Source: Adiantum capillus-veneris (Eukaryota > Streptophyta > Polypodiopsida > Polypodiales > Pteridaceae). Taken from it: a stretch of DNA of 64,000 nt. The translations under genes and the position numbers were made by a program. Positions 46,654 to 59,224 of this stretch are shown one piece after another (the first letter of the stretch is position 1; the number at the start of each line of letters is the position of its first letter). Location of the stretch: NCBI GenBank assembly GCA_014529385.2, contig CM043965.1, forward strand, positions 15,870,912-15,934,911, read 5' to 3'. The notes beneath the pieces were generated by a model. It was not told the DNA's origin and did not search any database. It saw only the letters and a program-made list of their open reading frames with translations.

Positions 46654-47493
46654 TGTTTGTGGGTCGCTGCGACGGACATCCATAACATAGCTATCAAGCA
46701 TCAACATATTTATCAATACAAGAGAAGCGACTTGGATGAGGCATGGAAACTCACTAGGGTGTCATTCCTAATGAAGTGAACTCAAAGAGATGCAGCTACT
46801 AACTCTACAAGCAAATCAAACGCATTACCACCAAGTAATCTGCCTATGTCCTCCTACACAGCTCTACAGTCATCACGCCCGTTTACACTGTCACAGCATT
46901 CTGGTGAGGTACAAAGATCGCGATTTTTCGTCCCAAAGTCAGTAAAAATAGCGAACAGGTGATCCTAATGGGTCGTTTTAGGGTCCCTAAAGCCCCTCCT
47001 AGGGTCAAAACAACATAAAACACGCATATAGACACTCAAAACAGCGATTTAAGGCCTCAAACTCATAGTTAAAAACCTACACCGAATCTTGAATGATTAC
47101 ACTTGAATGGAAGAGCAAGATAAGAGGAACACAATGCAATAAACAAATATGAATTTGGATTACCGTAGCCACAATGGCGAAGATTACAAGTTTGAACAAG
47201 AAGGAGCTCTCAAACATACGCTGTCTTCTCAGTTTTCCATCCAAAAAATCATGTTCAAACTTACAAAAAATGACCTTTATAGATTAGGTCTTTACAAATG
47301 GCTTGTCCGGCCATAAGCTCCTAAACTTCTAACTGGCTCTCTAATATACAATTGCTCCCATAAGAATAATCATAAATCCTTTGACAAATTCTCGGCTTAG
47401 AGATGCTTCCTTACAAAAGAAGTTTACAATGGTTTCTCAGAAAAATATGATCCTTCTCTGGAAACGGCCGCTTGTTGCTTCGTCCGCCAAACA
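46654..47493 (-). mobile_element. Element D 5' LTR (840 bp)
   Basis: Partner of 28814-29728. It lacks about 75 bp present in the other copy (junction near 46876-46881). It contains GAGGTACAAAGATCGCGATT, a diverged relative of the palindrome unit. Confidence 0.93.
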
Positions 47494-47498
47494 GCCAC

Positions 47499-47570
47499 AT
47501 GACTCCTAGTCCGCAATGTCCAGACATCCAAAAGACCGCAGGACCGCAATGTGCGACTTATGCCGTAACA
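47499..47570 (-). mobile_element. Element B 3' LTR, part 2
   Basis: Continues the LTR after element D; matches 54245-54316 with few differences and ends GCCGTAACA. Confidence 0.9.
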
Positions 47571-50112
47571 CCTCGCACGCACAGTGGATTGCACAAACCC
47601 ACACTCTAGCCCCTTCACATCGAAGGTTCCGATTGTTGTCCTCTTGTTTTGGTGAGGAGGAAACATCGATGTAGCCAAATCCCTAAAAATCTTGGCGATG
47701 AGCCCGATACACCTCTGCCAACAGTTGTGGATCTATCTCAGGTTGCTCCGACCAAGGATCCCTTGGAATGAATTGTGTTGGCAAGGAAACAGACTGAGGT
47801 GCCCTATGGCAAAGGAGCAAGAGGTGTATGAAGAGGATAATGCCAAGACAAATATCTATTTAGAGCATGTCAAAAAGGTGGACATGGTGGAAGATTGAGT
47901 GAAAACGAATGAGCCAATGTCTCCACCCAAAAACAGACTCGGCGCCGCTCCTTACGAAGGTGATAAGTCACTCACTGCAAACGAGAGACATGAGCCTGGA
48001 CCTCAGCACATTCTTCTGTAGCTTTTTCCCAATCAACAATATCAAAACCTTCTTGGACAATATTCTTACCTTTGTCATTATTTGGCGGCTCAGGCTGCCT
48101 CACCACAACCTGTTGAGTTGGTTGTTGCATTATCACCTCGGTAGATAGCCTTAATCTCCAATTCGACATTTGAGTTTCCAAAAAACTGTGCAGGTCCTAC
48201 TGAATCTCCAGTGCTAAGGCATCAAGATCATTCATGTTAATCATTACGTCACCAGGAGGAGATGCTAAGTAAGTGGCCAAGCTATTTTGCGTTCGCAGTT
48301 GAAGAAATTCCTCTTGAATAGAAGCGACAAACGTAGAGTTAGCCCCCCTCAGTGCCTGGATTTCCTCAGTTTGCTACCGAGCTATAGTATCCAATGGTGC
48401 ATTTTGACTTGTCAATTCCGCGATGCTAGCCTGCAAAGCCATTACCAGAATTTCAAGCTCGGTGACTCATGCCTCAGTCATCGCTAGAGCCGGCCAGGCC
48501 GAACGCAATGACTCCGCAATGTGCTGCAAAAATGTTCCACACTCCTGAAGTTGATCAGAGGGGTTTGCGGCAGTTGTCTCCCGAGGCAGAACTGTGATAG
48601 TAACACCTAAATTTTCATTGTGGTCCCGGCCTCCGTTGTAGTAGCTATGATAGAAACACCAAAGTTTTTTGGTTGCAAGGAAGTATTTGCACCCGTAGAG
48701 CCAGTCCCAACTGGAGTGGATGTTGCCACCCGCTCCTGCATTCTGCATCTCCAGCGTGCAACGGTGGAATCCTCCAGCAAAGGTGATGTTGTAGCATGAG
48801 GTGGTGTGGAAAATAGGCTTTCCTCTCGACCTCGCTTTTGGCTTGATGTTCCTGTAGTGGACATCTCCTGTGCACTAAAGGCTACCACTGCAGTCGACAT
48901 ACCCGGCATATCCACTATGCTAGCAGGTGTTTGAGACACCCTCACAATAGGCACTTCCTGACTCTGGGTTTGAGCCAATTGCACAATACCATGTACTAGA
49001 AATTGATCATCTTCAAAGTGGCACAGAGGGCAAAGGGTGAGAGGAAAAACTTCCCTCAAAGGAAACACTAAAGTAAGCAGCTGCCCGACCTTGGTATTTG
49101 TTGGGGTGCTATGCCCCATCTGTCCCACCACTCTTTGGCATTTTGCTAGCAATCATTCCCTGACAATCTCTGCCCAAGACACCGGCCCAAAAGTTGGTCG
49201 AATGCAATACATTGCGCGCTTTGGCCAAAATTGTATAAGTTTTGGCTTGCAACCAGATTGCCCCCAGGAACCAGCAATATACATCCCTTATCATTGCATC
49301 ACTGAGCCCTGATAACTTATATCCACCCTTCACTTTCAAGCCAAACTCTAGTTATGCCTATGCAGCAGGAATAACGTGCAATGATTGCACAAAACCATCA
49401 CTTGGCAAGCAGCAGCACCTTGACATCCTTTCAGCTGTCAATTGAATCTGATGGTTGTTGATCTACACCACATCACTAGTAGTTAATTGCTCAATCAATG
49501 TTGTGGATTGTGGGTGAATAGGGATACCTTGCCAATCCAGGTTAACAAAGACACACAGACGCAAATCTTGCAACCAAGCATCCACCCTACGAAGAGCCAG
49601 CTGTTGCACTGGAGTAAACGGAATGCATTGCAACAAGTAGGTTGTCATGATGGCGAACATACAAAGAAGAACAGAATAATGATGCAGTGCCACCTTGGGA
49701 ATGCGATGCAAAAACGAGAGGAGAGTATAAGGTATCTACTGCATGCACTAAACCATTCACAAAGAGTTCTCAAAATAGGGTGTGCCATGGTGTCAAAATC
49801 ATCATCACCCTTTTTCCGCTTTTCAAGATTGTATGCAAAAGAATTCCCAATCATGATTAGGGAAGCTTCCGGCTCTTGTACCACAGCAAAGGGGCACTGA
49901 ATTGAGGTAGGTGAAAAATAATGGCGTAGTCAAAATCCATTCACCGGCACAGAAATCACCTCCCCCTGCAAGTCAGCCAAATAAAAATAAGTGGCCTGCA
50001 TGCTTTAAAAATCCAGAATGGTCCAAAACACTGTAATTTTAGCTGCTCGGGCATCTTCCCAAGGCGAGAATTAGATACACGGACCAACTACCCGTGTAAA
50101 AATTGCCGTGCT
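47571..50112 (-). pseudogene. Element B 3' region replacing RNase H and integrase
   Basis: After the RT frame stops at 50113 there is no RNase H, H2C2 or integrase motif. Decayed minus-strand frames read protein-like: TYFYLADLQGEVISVPVNGF (about 50000-49930), LCMFAIMTTYLLQCIPFTPV and LALRRVDAWLQDLRLCVFVN (49711-49463), GGYKLSGLSDAMIRDVYCWF and LGAIWLQAKTYTILAKARNV (about 49330-49210), and a low-complexity Ser/Thr/Pro part (49000-48600). It sits where R1 and D have their accessory ORF but shares none of their signatures. Product not recognised; boundaries are approximate. Confidence 0.45.
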
Positions 50113-51300
50113 TTAGGGCGATTCGGCCATTTCTTCCACCTGGACTTTGACATGTGTTGCTTGATTAATAGGGATTGCCAAATGCATGAAAAACCTCAAA
50201 TGCCTCCCATGCCAACGAGCTTGGCCCAGAAATACTTGACACTGTTTTGAATTCACCAAAGGAGGCGCTTCCATAATTGCGGCTATCTTATCCGGATCCA
50301 CAAAAATGCCATCTTCAAAGATTATATGACCCAATAACCTCCCAGTTCAAACTACGAATGCACATTTTAGAGGATTTAAACTGAATTTCACCTCTCGATA
50401 TTTCATAAAACATAATCGCAATTGCTGCAAATGCTCTAATTGCACATTTTAGAGGATTTAAACTGAATTTCACCTCTCGATATTTCATAAAACATAATCG
50501 CAATTGCTGCAAATGCTCTAATTGCACTCCAAAAACACTGAGATCATCCAAAAAAACTCGCATAAAATCCATCAAATAGGGACCAAAAATTTGAAACGTA
50601 TCCCTTTGAAAAGTTGAGGGGGCATTCCTTAATCCGAACCACATTACTTTGCATGCAAAAATGCCCCATGATGTAATAAAAGTTGTTTTAGGTTGATCAT
50701 GCAACGCCATTCGAATTTGGTTATATCCACTGAACCCATCCAAAAAAGTATACATCTCGTGCTCTAACCACATCATCCAAAATAGAATCCAGAAATGGGA
50801 GAGGAAAAGGATCCGGAATAGTAGCTGCATTCAGCTTCCTATAATCCACACAAATACGAATCTGCTACATTCGAATCTTCCTATTAACTTGCTTTGCACA
50901 CAAATATGAATCCGAATGTAGCATTCTTTGGTACCACCACAATGGCAGAAATCCATTTGGGATTATCAATAGGGGTAATAAAACTTATCTATAATAGACG
51001 ATCAATTTCCACCTTAACTTGCTTTGCTACATTTGGATTCATCCTTTATGAATGTTGCTTCACTGGCACAACATTTGGTTTTAGATTAATCATACGCTGA
51101 TAAAACTTTGGATCCAATCCTTTCATATCCGCATACTCCCATGCAAAAACATCCTTAAATTTTGTCAACAAATTAATCAAGTCTCCTCGGAAACTTACCT
51201 CAAGTTGTTTATTAATATAAATGAGCTGAGACTCCGCTTGCTCCCCTAGAAAGACCTTCTCCAATTCATCTTCCTTGACCCTTGTAACTTTTCCCATATG
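50113..51300 (-). pseudogene. Element B partial reverse transcriptase
   Basis: 51297-51046 is the RT lead-in (FKDVFAWEYADMKGLDPKFY). 50830-50315 holds YTFLDGFSGYNQIRMALHDQ, WGIFACKVMWFGLRNAPSTF and the catalytic FLDDLSVFG (LDD where YVDD is usual). 50334-50113 holds the connection FEDGIFVDPDKIAAIMEAPP and FLGQARWHGRHLRFFMHLAI, then stops. An 82 bp tandem duplication shifts the frame between these parts. The catalytic box is altered and the protein ends before RNase H. Confidence 0.82.
50361..50524 (-). repeat. 82 bp perfect tandem duplication in element B RT
   Basis: 50361-50442 and 50443-50524 are identical. The length is not a multiple of three, so it shifts the RT frame; the lack of differences marks it as recent relative to the element. 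Confidence 0.93.
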
Positions 51301-51378
51301 TGCTTCAAACGCACGTTATTGCTTAATAATTTCCTCCAATGATTTAGGACTAGGCAAAACTTTTTGTTGCTCCTGTGT

Positions 51379-52332
51379 CTATGGTGAAATTCCTGAAACC
51401 CCTAAAGATTTTCCCTCCGAAATCATAGAAATGTCTGCAAGATAAAAAGAAACTAAATCCGGTTTAGCCTTCAGGAATTGCTCCTCTTTATCCTCTTCTA
51501 ATCTTTCCACCATATTTACAGTCTTAGATATCACAGGCCATGCTGCCTGAACTGGTTGCCTGCATGTTCTCAACATCACGCGAACTTTCCTGTGACCCTT
51601 TTTAACTGTAAGCATATTTGCCTCCCAATTATGCTTTACCCTGGCTTGACGTAACCATGGTATCCCCAAAATAATATGATAATCCTGACTGTGATCCTCA
51701 ATATTTAAGACTACTAAGGAAATAGCAAAAGACAAGCCAGCTACATCTAGGACAATGCCTCGAAGTAATCCTACTGGTTGTACTCTTCTCTGATCTGCCA
51801 TGCAAACTACAAAGGGTACAGGTTCCCAATCACTAAGTCCAAAACGCTCACAAGCCGCTTGAGTAATAGTATTCACTCCCGCACCTCCATCTAACAGTAC
51901 TTTGTCGATGTATGTGCCATGATATATGACTAAAAGCTCTGGGATATGAGTATCTATGATCCTAGTTGTTGGCAACGGGACTGACTCGTCCTGCTCACCC
52001 TCAGCTACCGCGATGCCAACTTCCATCTTAGTCATTGCTTTGGACTTCTGACTTAGCAAAGAATTATGAAAATACTGAACCAATTTCAGTAATAAACCCA
52101 AAGGTACTTGTAATGGCGAATCGAGAATCTCTTTCCAAACTGAATCCCAATTATCTACTTCCATAGTATCACCCTTGTTTCTGACTTTTCCCTCTTTCGT
52201 TTCCAGACAAGAGGCCGATGGTCCTGATGATTGCAATGGTGGTACTGACTGTGGCATCCACATCACAGTCTTTTTTCGTACATCTTCTTGAGTCGCCCAA
52301 TCCGGAAGCTTAACATCGGCTGTTGGAACCAC
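51379..52332 (-). pseudogene. Element B protease region
   Basis: 317 codons. The active-site loop reads GTYIDKVLLDGGAGVNTITQ (DGG where D[TS]G is usual), followed by LVVLNIEDHSQDYHIILGIP and WLRQARVKHNW, the usual retropepsin second half. The N-terminal 130 residues are linker. It lies between gag and RT as expected for Ty3. Confidence 0.78.
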
Positions 52333-52370
52333 ATTTTTTCCAGAACGTGTAATTAATCAAACCACCAGGT

Positions 52371-53898
52371 CTAATTCCTCCAGCCCTTCAATCTAAACCA
52401 TAGCCACACTCGGCTATTTTCCAGTAGCATGTTCCTATTTCTTGCGATCATATTCCATAACCTCTGAACACTCGGACCGCCAGTGCCCATCTCCCAAACA
52501 GAAAAGGCAAGTCTTGGGTCGATTAGGATCTTGGCCACCTCGTCCACGACTGCAACCCTCTCCTTGACCCCTTCCACCTGCTTGTCCTTGAAAGGGCACC
52601 TTTGTTGTATGAGCGTGAACCATCTACACCGCAGGCTCTTGTCCCTACCCTGACTATGGTGGGTGCCATGTAGAAGAATCCCGACTCCTACGACCCCGAC
52701 CATTGAAATAAAATTCCACTGTATTATGAGTGTTGGCCATGCAAATTGCACACCATTTCTAATTCATTGCACACTCTTGAGTAGCATGTCCTGGATTTCG
52801 GCACTGAGTACACCACAGTTCCTTCAGACTTTTAACCATCATAGAAGATTCTGATGATCTAAATGGAACACCTTTCCCTTGACGCTGGGATTTTCTCCGA
52901 GGTGCCTCCTCCAATTCTTTCCCCGAATCGCTGCTGCTTGAGTCTAGGGAATCGGAGTCTGCAGTCTCTGACTCCGAACTATCACTGCCACTTCCTTGAG
53001 ACTTACGATGAGATTTCTTTCGATCTTTTTTCTTTGAATTCTTTGGGGATTTTGTATCCTCTAAAGCTTCTCCTGCTACAACAGCCCTTGCAATTACATT
53101 ATCCAGTGGAGTGGTTACCTTATCCACTATTGCCATAGCAGTTCTGAAATCCTTATTGAGTCCTCGCAAAAAATAATCATTCAACACCTCGGCTGCTGGT
53201 CGTTGTGCCTGAGGTACCCGCTGCAAAAGCATCCGGAATTTTGCAGCATAATCCTCCACTAGCAACAACTTTTGACATGGCATCCGAGGCTTTTCCAGAT
53301 GTTGAGGGATCGTCTTTTCCGTTCTAAACCGTTGCAAGAACGCTCTGGATCCTTTGACGTACGTCCGAAAGCGATCGTTGGGGTATTCTGATAGCCATTT
53401 GGTAGCTTTCCCTGAAAGTGTAGATTCAAGCATTGAATGTTGATGAAGAGGAACCACCACTCCAGGATGATTCAATCCATACACTTCATTAAATTGTTGC
53501 AAATGTACATCAGGATCTTCCTTTGAAAGACCTCAAAAACGGCTATATTTAATCTAACAACCCGCCACTGGCTGTGCCATCGTCCCTTGCCCAACTGTAC
53601 CCCCTCCTAGAAAAAGCTGTCAAACACTAGGAGGTGGGGACAATGGCGGTGAAACCCCAGGACTGCTTACTGGAGACGGTGGTGGAGCAACATGAGTGGG
53701 TGAGGGTGAATGCACAACAGGAGGACATGACTGACTATGTGGAGTACGCCGTGCACGTCGAATACGCCTATCACACACCGGACTTGGTGATGGAGACACA
53801 TGTTCCTTAGCCTGCAGTGTAGAAAAAACAAATTCATCCGAATGTCTCCCCACAATTGGAACCACAAGGTTAGAAGGACCCTGAGACCTAGTGCGCAT
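52371..53898 (-). pseudogene. Element B gag
   Basis: Start MRTRSQGPSNLVVPIVG at 53898, 27 bp below the primer site, followed by a Pro/Ser-rich segment. 53502-52759 has the capsid-like domain (ESTLSGKATKWLSEYPNDRF, LLQRVPQAQRPAAEVLNDYF, LRGLNKDFRTAMAIVD), a Ser/Asp-rich tract and a knuckle CTQCRNPGHATQEC. A second knuckle CLFCLGDGHWRSEC lies at about 52520-52470 in a shifted frame. At least two breaks. Confidence 0.8.
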
Positions 53899-53924
53899 GC
53901 ATGTTCACAGAAGGTCGCCCATCG

Positions 53925-53940
53925 CGCATCGTGGTCGCCA
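53925..53940 (-). promoter_or_regulatory. Element B primer-binding site
   Basis: The minus strand reads TGGCGACCACGATGCG two bases after the LTR end. The TGG start fits a tRNA CCA end; which tRNA is not certain (an Arg-type tRNA is a guess). Confidence 0.65.
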
Positions 53941-53942
53941 GA

Positions 53943-54316
53943 TGTAATGTCTATTGCCCGCAGAGGAGCAATAAGAATTATGGGAATGCCTTACATTATA
54001 TGAATATCAAAACACATGAAGGCAGAATAGAAGACAAGTCACAGAAACAGAACACCATCTTCTTCATTGATATGCAACCAAACATAGAGTACAAGAGGAA
54101 AATATATTGATGACATGAAAATTAGAGATATCCCCAAAGACTCGTATGCCCCCCATATACAACCGCTGCTCCAGCGCAGATCAAGAATGGTGAAAAACCC
54201 TGTCCTATCCCATGATATCCCGTGAAGAACTGTCCCAAACCCGCATGACTCCTAGTCCGCAATGTCCAGACATCCACAAGACCGTAGGTACGCAATGTGC
54301 GGCTTATGCCGTAACA
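53943..54316 (-). mobile_element. Element B 5' LTR (374 bp)
   Basis: Ends TGTAATGTC ... GCCGTAACA (plus strand), matching the split 3' LTR; TGTAC duplication at 54317-54321. Confidence 0.9.
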
Positions 54317-56650
54317 TGTACCTGAAAGAGTACCGATTTTCACTTTTTGTGAAAGTAACTTGCTGACATAACTCATCAACCAAATATAAGTCCTTGACTT
54401 GTTCTCAAATTTCATCAGTAAACAACCCCACCATAACTAGTGTTCAAGGTTACGCACCCGATTTAAACATGAAGAGACTAAACATAATCGGAAACATGCT
54501 TTATCTGATGGTAAGAAAACTCCAAGTAGAGCAGTAAATGCTTATTAATTGGATTGCGTGGTGCTAATGTACGCACTTTGCATATCCTTTATCACAAGAT
54601 TACACTTTGTAATTTTCCTATCCCCTTGGATAATTGACAGTATTGAGGTGTGTTTCCCCCACGGTTTACAGACAGTCGTCCCAGATGACTGAGAATCAAC
54701 AATGTACCATCGTGGTTAACTTGAAAAATCCACAAGAACCCAAACCAAGCCATGACCTCTATTGGTGATTAGTAGACTCAAAAGTAATCTCATAGAGATA
54801 CTGCACATAGAGGGCAAAATGATTCATAAGAAACAACTGGATGAATACGCATGCCGTTCCAAATCAACTTTCGCTAAACACTAGGGCCCATAACACCTAG
54901 TGTGCATGCATTTAGCGAAAAACAGATCCAAATCTATATATCCATAATCATCCTTGCCAATACTTATGGAAAATGTGATGCGCCTAGCACACATTAAAGA
55001 GGAATGTAAATAGTTCTGAAAAGAAAATAAATACTTTCAATTGCAATCATTTGCAAGCCTTGCTGAAACGTCTGAACCATAATAGAAGGTGAGCCCATGA
55101 TCACTTCTAGGTATAAACAATGAAACTTTTTCATTAGCAACTCATAGCCTTTCTATATGTAAAACAACCATTTGTAATGTTTTTTAGCAGCACTTGTACC
55201 TTAACAAGTCTTTCTAAGTATCTGACAATTTTTGGCCACTGAAATTGCTCTTGATACGTCGTGCTAAAAATGCTCTAGAAAACAGATGGGACCAGCACCT
55301 AGGGACATCGTCGTGACACATAATTGAAATGGCGGCTCGAGTGTCTGTTCCAAAGACTCATATTCTCCACATGTGGAATATTTCTCATGTAAGGATGTGT
55401 AAAAAAGAACATCCTTAAAGTATAAGATGTACTTGTGTGTGGAGGTAACTGCAGACACTCTACGATGGGAGTGAGAGGGACCCTCATTAGCCTTGCTCCA
55501 CACTCGCTAAACCGAACTCCTTGAGTTCCTAGACCATGTTGTATCCCATGTGACAACATGTGCCAAGGCGAACCTGACAAGTGGGTTCATAACAGCATAA
55601 TGTATAGTGGACACTACGGCCCAAAATACTTGCTCCAACATGCCCTTGGCATGGATCTGAAACATTCAAGTGTATTTATACGACTTGAAAAAACCAAGCA
55701 AAGCATACTAAAAAATGGAATAACACCAAATCAATAGATGCGTACCTGGAGATTTGAACTGAATGTTCACTTACCCGTATTCAAATGCACAAGAGCACCT
55801 CGCCCACCTCTGGAAAAACAAGCAACATTGCACTGAAAACTCTGGGTGTTGCCTTCACAATCCAAACCCGTTGGTTAGAATCTACGTAGTCAAACCCCTT
55901 GGTAAGACCCTTTGTAGGAACTGCTCAACTAGCAGGTAACAGTAATCAACATAGTCAACCGTGTACAAAATGATTGGAATCAACTTGAAAAGTTGAATTT
56001 TCTCACTATCGCATGGTAAATTGCGGAATTCGTTCCTTGAAAGTATAACGGGCATAGATCAAATTGTGATCCTCAATGCCTTTGGGAAGATATAGAAATC
56101 ACCTACCGGGTCGTACCCCAAAATAGTATGTCCATAGATACTCCATGTAAGGCTATAGAAGGAGCACGAAATCAACAAAAGTGAAATGCCTAGCTCTTAT
56201 GGACACCCATGCTGTCTCAACAGATTGCTGCATCGATACTTCCTTATAGAGATCAGCTACCGTGAGTTGAAGATTATCAAAAACTCAACTTGAGTGTCGC
56301 ACTGAAAACATGTAGTGCAAAAATGACACCCTAGACATCCGTAATGACAAGACTCTTGCTTGTCTAGTAACAGCAATGTGTACTTCCCTAGGTAGATCTG
56401 TTCGATCTTGAAAACAAACACCCAAAGAATACCAATAGTTAGGTCTTACCCTTGGCATGACAATGGCTCTTAGCCAGTGTGGCTCATAGCAATTATGCAA
56501 ATTAGTGTTCAATGGACGAACCGATGAAGACTAATTTGAGTAGCATCTTAGCCACATTTTAGCTGAGAGTTAGTGCACCTTGGCTCAAGCTAACTCGTGA
56601 GCAAAACATGTATCAAAAGCTTCTTAGAATATTTTCATTATTCCCTTAAA

Positions 56651-56676
56651 GAGAGAGAGAGAGAGAGAGAGAGAGA
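56651..56676. repeat. (GA)n microsatellite
   Basis: Short perfect GA run within element A. Confidence 0.95.
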
Positions 56677-59047
56677 ACAAGAGCATGCTGGGCTAAGGAA
56701 CTTTCTTAAGTTTTTAGAGTGTGTACCCAAGTTGTGTGCTCTTACGCATCTTATGCCTAAATTGCAGCTTATCGTATAAGCATTCCACAGTTTTTCGGTA
56801 TCACTCTCTCATCGAGAGAGGTAACAGAAAAATAGAAAACTCATTCTGACCCACCTACCATGCAGGGGTCATGATTGTATGAGGACGACTTAGCATTGAC
56901 ACTTTGACCGTAAAATAAGTCCTAGATTTAGGTTCCTTTTAGTGTTGTCATGTGTTGATAGCAACCAACAATCATATTAAACAATCCATCATTTGCAAGT
57001 GTGATAGCAAAAGCGTAATGCATGAAGCGGTAGAATTGAATCCACCTCACTAGCATGCCTTGCATGCAGAATTATAAGCCCTTGCGGAGAGTGATGGCCT
57101 CAACCGTGAGAACCAAAACCATAAGTGCCTTGTAAGTTTAGACTGGTAGGGATTTTGTGAGCTGATATACCCTATTTTGCCAGTTCCCAAAAGCCTTGCT
57201 TCATATAAAATTGCCAAAGCACTTTGCTTTGCACAATGACAGAAATTGCCAAGTAAAGTGTAAACAAGGAAAAACAAGAAAAACTTAAACTTGGCTAACC
57301 CGGTCGTTGTTGCTGCAACCAGTTGTCATGAAATTTGGAAGTAAAAATCATTCCAAAACGGCTCATAACCTTACCTGTATAGATGCCATCGTATATCCTA
57401 TACACCCATCTGGTACATAATGAAATAGCCTGCAATATGAAATAACTCGCAAACACATTGCTGATTCCTTCCCATTTTTGTATGCTCATAGCATATGCCA
57501 AACATGGCCAGCCTCAATGCAAGATGTATAAATTGAAGCCTTGCTTCATAGAACTATGTCTGGCCTCATTGCCAACAAATGCTATTGACGATAGATGTCA
57601 TATCAAAGAGACTCGACCTTGTCAATCATGCACAAAAAATTGACCTTGTTGAATTGTAAATGTAAGTGAAAAATAGTAGAACACATACAAGCTATGCATC
57701 TCAGACCTGCCTGGGTTCTATGAATGATAGCCGTGATCATTCATTCCATTGTATACGAGAGTTATCAAGCACATGCTCAATAACTAATCTACTTCATGTT
57801 GTCAAGGGCCTTGCCGAATTCACAACCAATGTGGAATCGTGTAAGAATTGCAAGGCTCATACCTGCTAGGTTTGATTGCCATTGTTTGTGACAATCTCCA
57901 CCTCTAGCGTTAGTGTCTGCATCACCACATAATGTGGTTAAACAATGTATAGGTAGAGAAGCCTTACTTCTTTGCAAGTCCAAACTCCGGGCTCTTGCCA
58001 GTCGCCCTAAAATCGGCTATGCCGATCATCGATCCAACCGTGCAAAACAACTTTGCACGCATAAGCGAAAGTGGCAACAGACCTTTCCGTTGCATCAAAA
58101 ATCAATCTTTGAAATGCTATCCGTATAAGTCTGCATAGTAAAATTTCACAGACATTAAGAAAATTCTTGGAATTATGAAAAAACTAAACCTGATGAGCAT
58201 GGCGTTCGTCCGTGTAAGCGGCAAGCAAATCCTCATATTTTTTATCCCCTTTGCGAGAAACATCTCGCATGCCGCATAATCATCTTTGCCAAGCTTCGCA
58301 TGCTGAAACCCACTTCGGTAACTAACAAACACTCAAAAATTTGGATATCTCCTTGAGTGGAAATTCGGAATTTGCACTTTGCTTCCTCTCTATTGTACTG
58401 GGCATGCCATGCAGCCATGGCCGCTTCCGCCCCTTCAAGCCTCGCATGCATCCCAGCAAACCAAATCCAAACCATTGTCTGCAATCTCAAAAATACTGAG
58501 ATTTTGGCTGCAGAAGGTATTTACGTCTTTCCAGGGGCCGCAACAACAGTACCAAGAATTTGATGCACTCTGTGAAGGTGCTTGAGACTGTGCATCGTTC
58601 GGGGTGAGAGGCTGCCTGCATGCATAGCATGGGCTGCAGCCCTTAGCAAGAGTGGGTGCCCAAAATAGGGGAAAAAAATAAAAATAAAAAGTAACTTTGT
58701 TGCCTGGCCATGGTGTTGCACAGAGCCGCCGACGGGGAGAGAGAACAGGAGCACCTTAGCCAACGTGTGCTGCTCGAACACGGCTGATTCAGTGACAAGA
58801 TCTGTGTGGCACGGCCTCGCCCTCCCGTCGAGCTCCATAGCTCCGGGTTCTGAGAAGGTTGTCACTGGCCCCTTTGTGTGTAGGCAGCCACTCCCATGGC
58901 CCTGCATGCCGACTGTTCCCGCCCTCGACTGCTAAGGGCTCCTGCCCACGGCCTGAATCGGCTTCTTGAGCCCGCCATGGAAATCCCCATATAAGGGGTT
59001 GCTCTTGCGGTTTTGCCCTCAATTGTCCCCTCCATGGAAGCTCTCAT

Positions 59048-59048
<1 letters not shown>

Positions 59049-59116
<68 letters not shown>

Positions 59117-59135
59117 AGGCCCTGCCTCATGCTAC

Positions 59136-59170
<35 letters not shown>
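59049..59170. repeat. two (AG)n tracts just inside the A primer site
   Basis: About 60 bp (59049-59110) and 33 bp (59139-59171) of AG, separated by GGGAGGGAGGCCCTGCCTCA and a few more bases. Confidence 0.95.
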
Positions 59171-59173
<3 letters not shown>

Positions 59174-59224
59174 AAAATAGAGAGAGTCCTTCCCCTTCCT
59201 CCATAGCTCTCACCTCCCCCCCAA

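Larger units (their letters stand above)
28814..47493 (-). mobile_element. Element D: 18.7 kb Ty3 element (Tat/Athila-like) with accessory ORF
   Basis: LTRs 28814-29728 and 46654-47493 begin TGTTTG and end CCAAACA (plus strand). Both outer edges carry GCCAC (28809-28813 and 47494-47498). The primer site after the 5' LTR is complementary to tRNA-Asp, and a polypurine tract precedes the 3' LTR. Coding order: gag, protease, RT/RNase H, integrase, second protease-like domain, spacer, accessory ORF. Primer type and RT wording (SFLDGFSGYNQ) suggest the non-chromovirus Tat/Athila side of Ty3. The 1236-codon pol frame is open, but gag, the RT junction and the accessory ORF have breaks. Confidence 0.92.
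27800..54316 (-). mobile_element. Element B: Ty3-type element lacking RNase H and integrase
   Basis: The 374 bp 5' LTR (53943-54316) and the interrupted 3' LTR (27800-28813 plus 47499-47570) share ends TGTAA...GTAACA (plus strand) and are flanked by TGTAC (27795-27799 and 54317-54321). Without the two insertions in its 3' LTR, B is about 7.1 kb. The interior holds gag, protease and a partial RT, then a region with no RNase H or integrase. Confidence 0.88.
54322..59224 (-). pseudogene. Element A interior with gene-like fragments, unrecognised
   Basis: Minus-strand fragments look protein-like but match no gag-pol block: EGAEAAMAAWHAQYNREEAK and FQHAKLGKDDYAACEMFLAK (58490-58180, two frameshifts, then a CATCAG|GTTTAG donor-like end); IFDATERSVATFAYACKVVL (about 58100); a 55 bp block at about 57440-57385 bounded by AG and GTAAGG; QLTVADLYKEVSMQQSVETA (about 56270-56210); LPKGIEDHNLIYARYTFKER (about 56085-56030); and TVDYVDYCYLLVEQFLQ (about 55950-55900). 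GT and AG edges hint at exons of a host gene carried by A, now decayed. The GC-rich part 58600-59040 could be a 5' leader with a start at MELDGRARPCH (about 58842). No family recognised. Confidence 0.4.

Noticed and set aside
54122-54415. Minus-strand 97-codon frame
   Set aside because: It runs through the B LTR into A; the 5' half is element A sequence and the rest is LTR, so it is chimeric.
56438-56463. Sequence TGTCATGCCAAGGGTA (minus strand) like the LTR start of element A
   Set aside because: Only about 20 bp match; the following 130 bp do not resemble the LTR, so it is not a further LTR copy.
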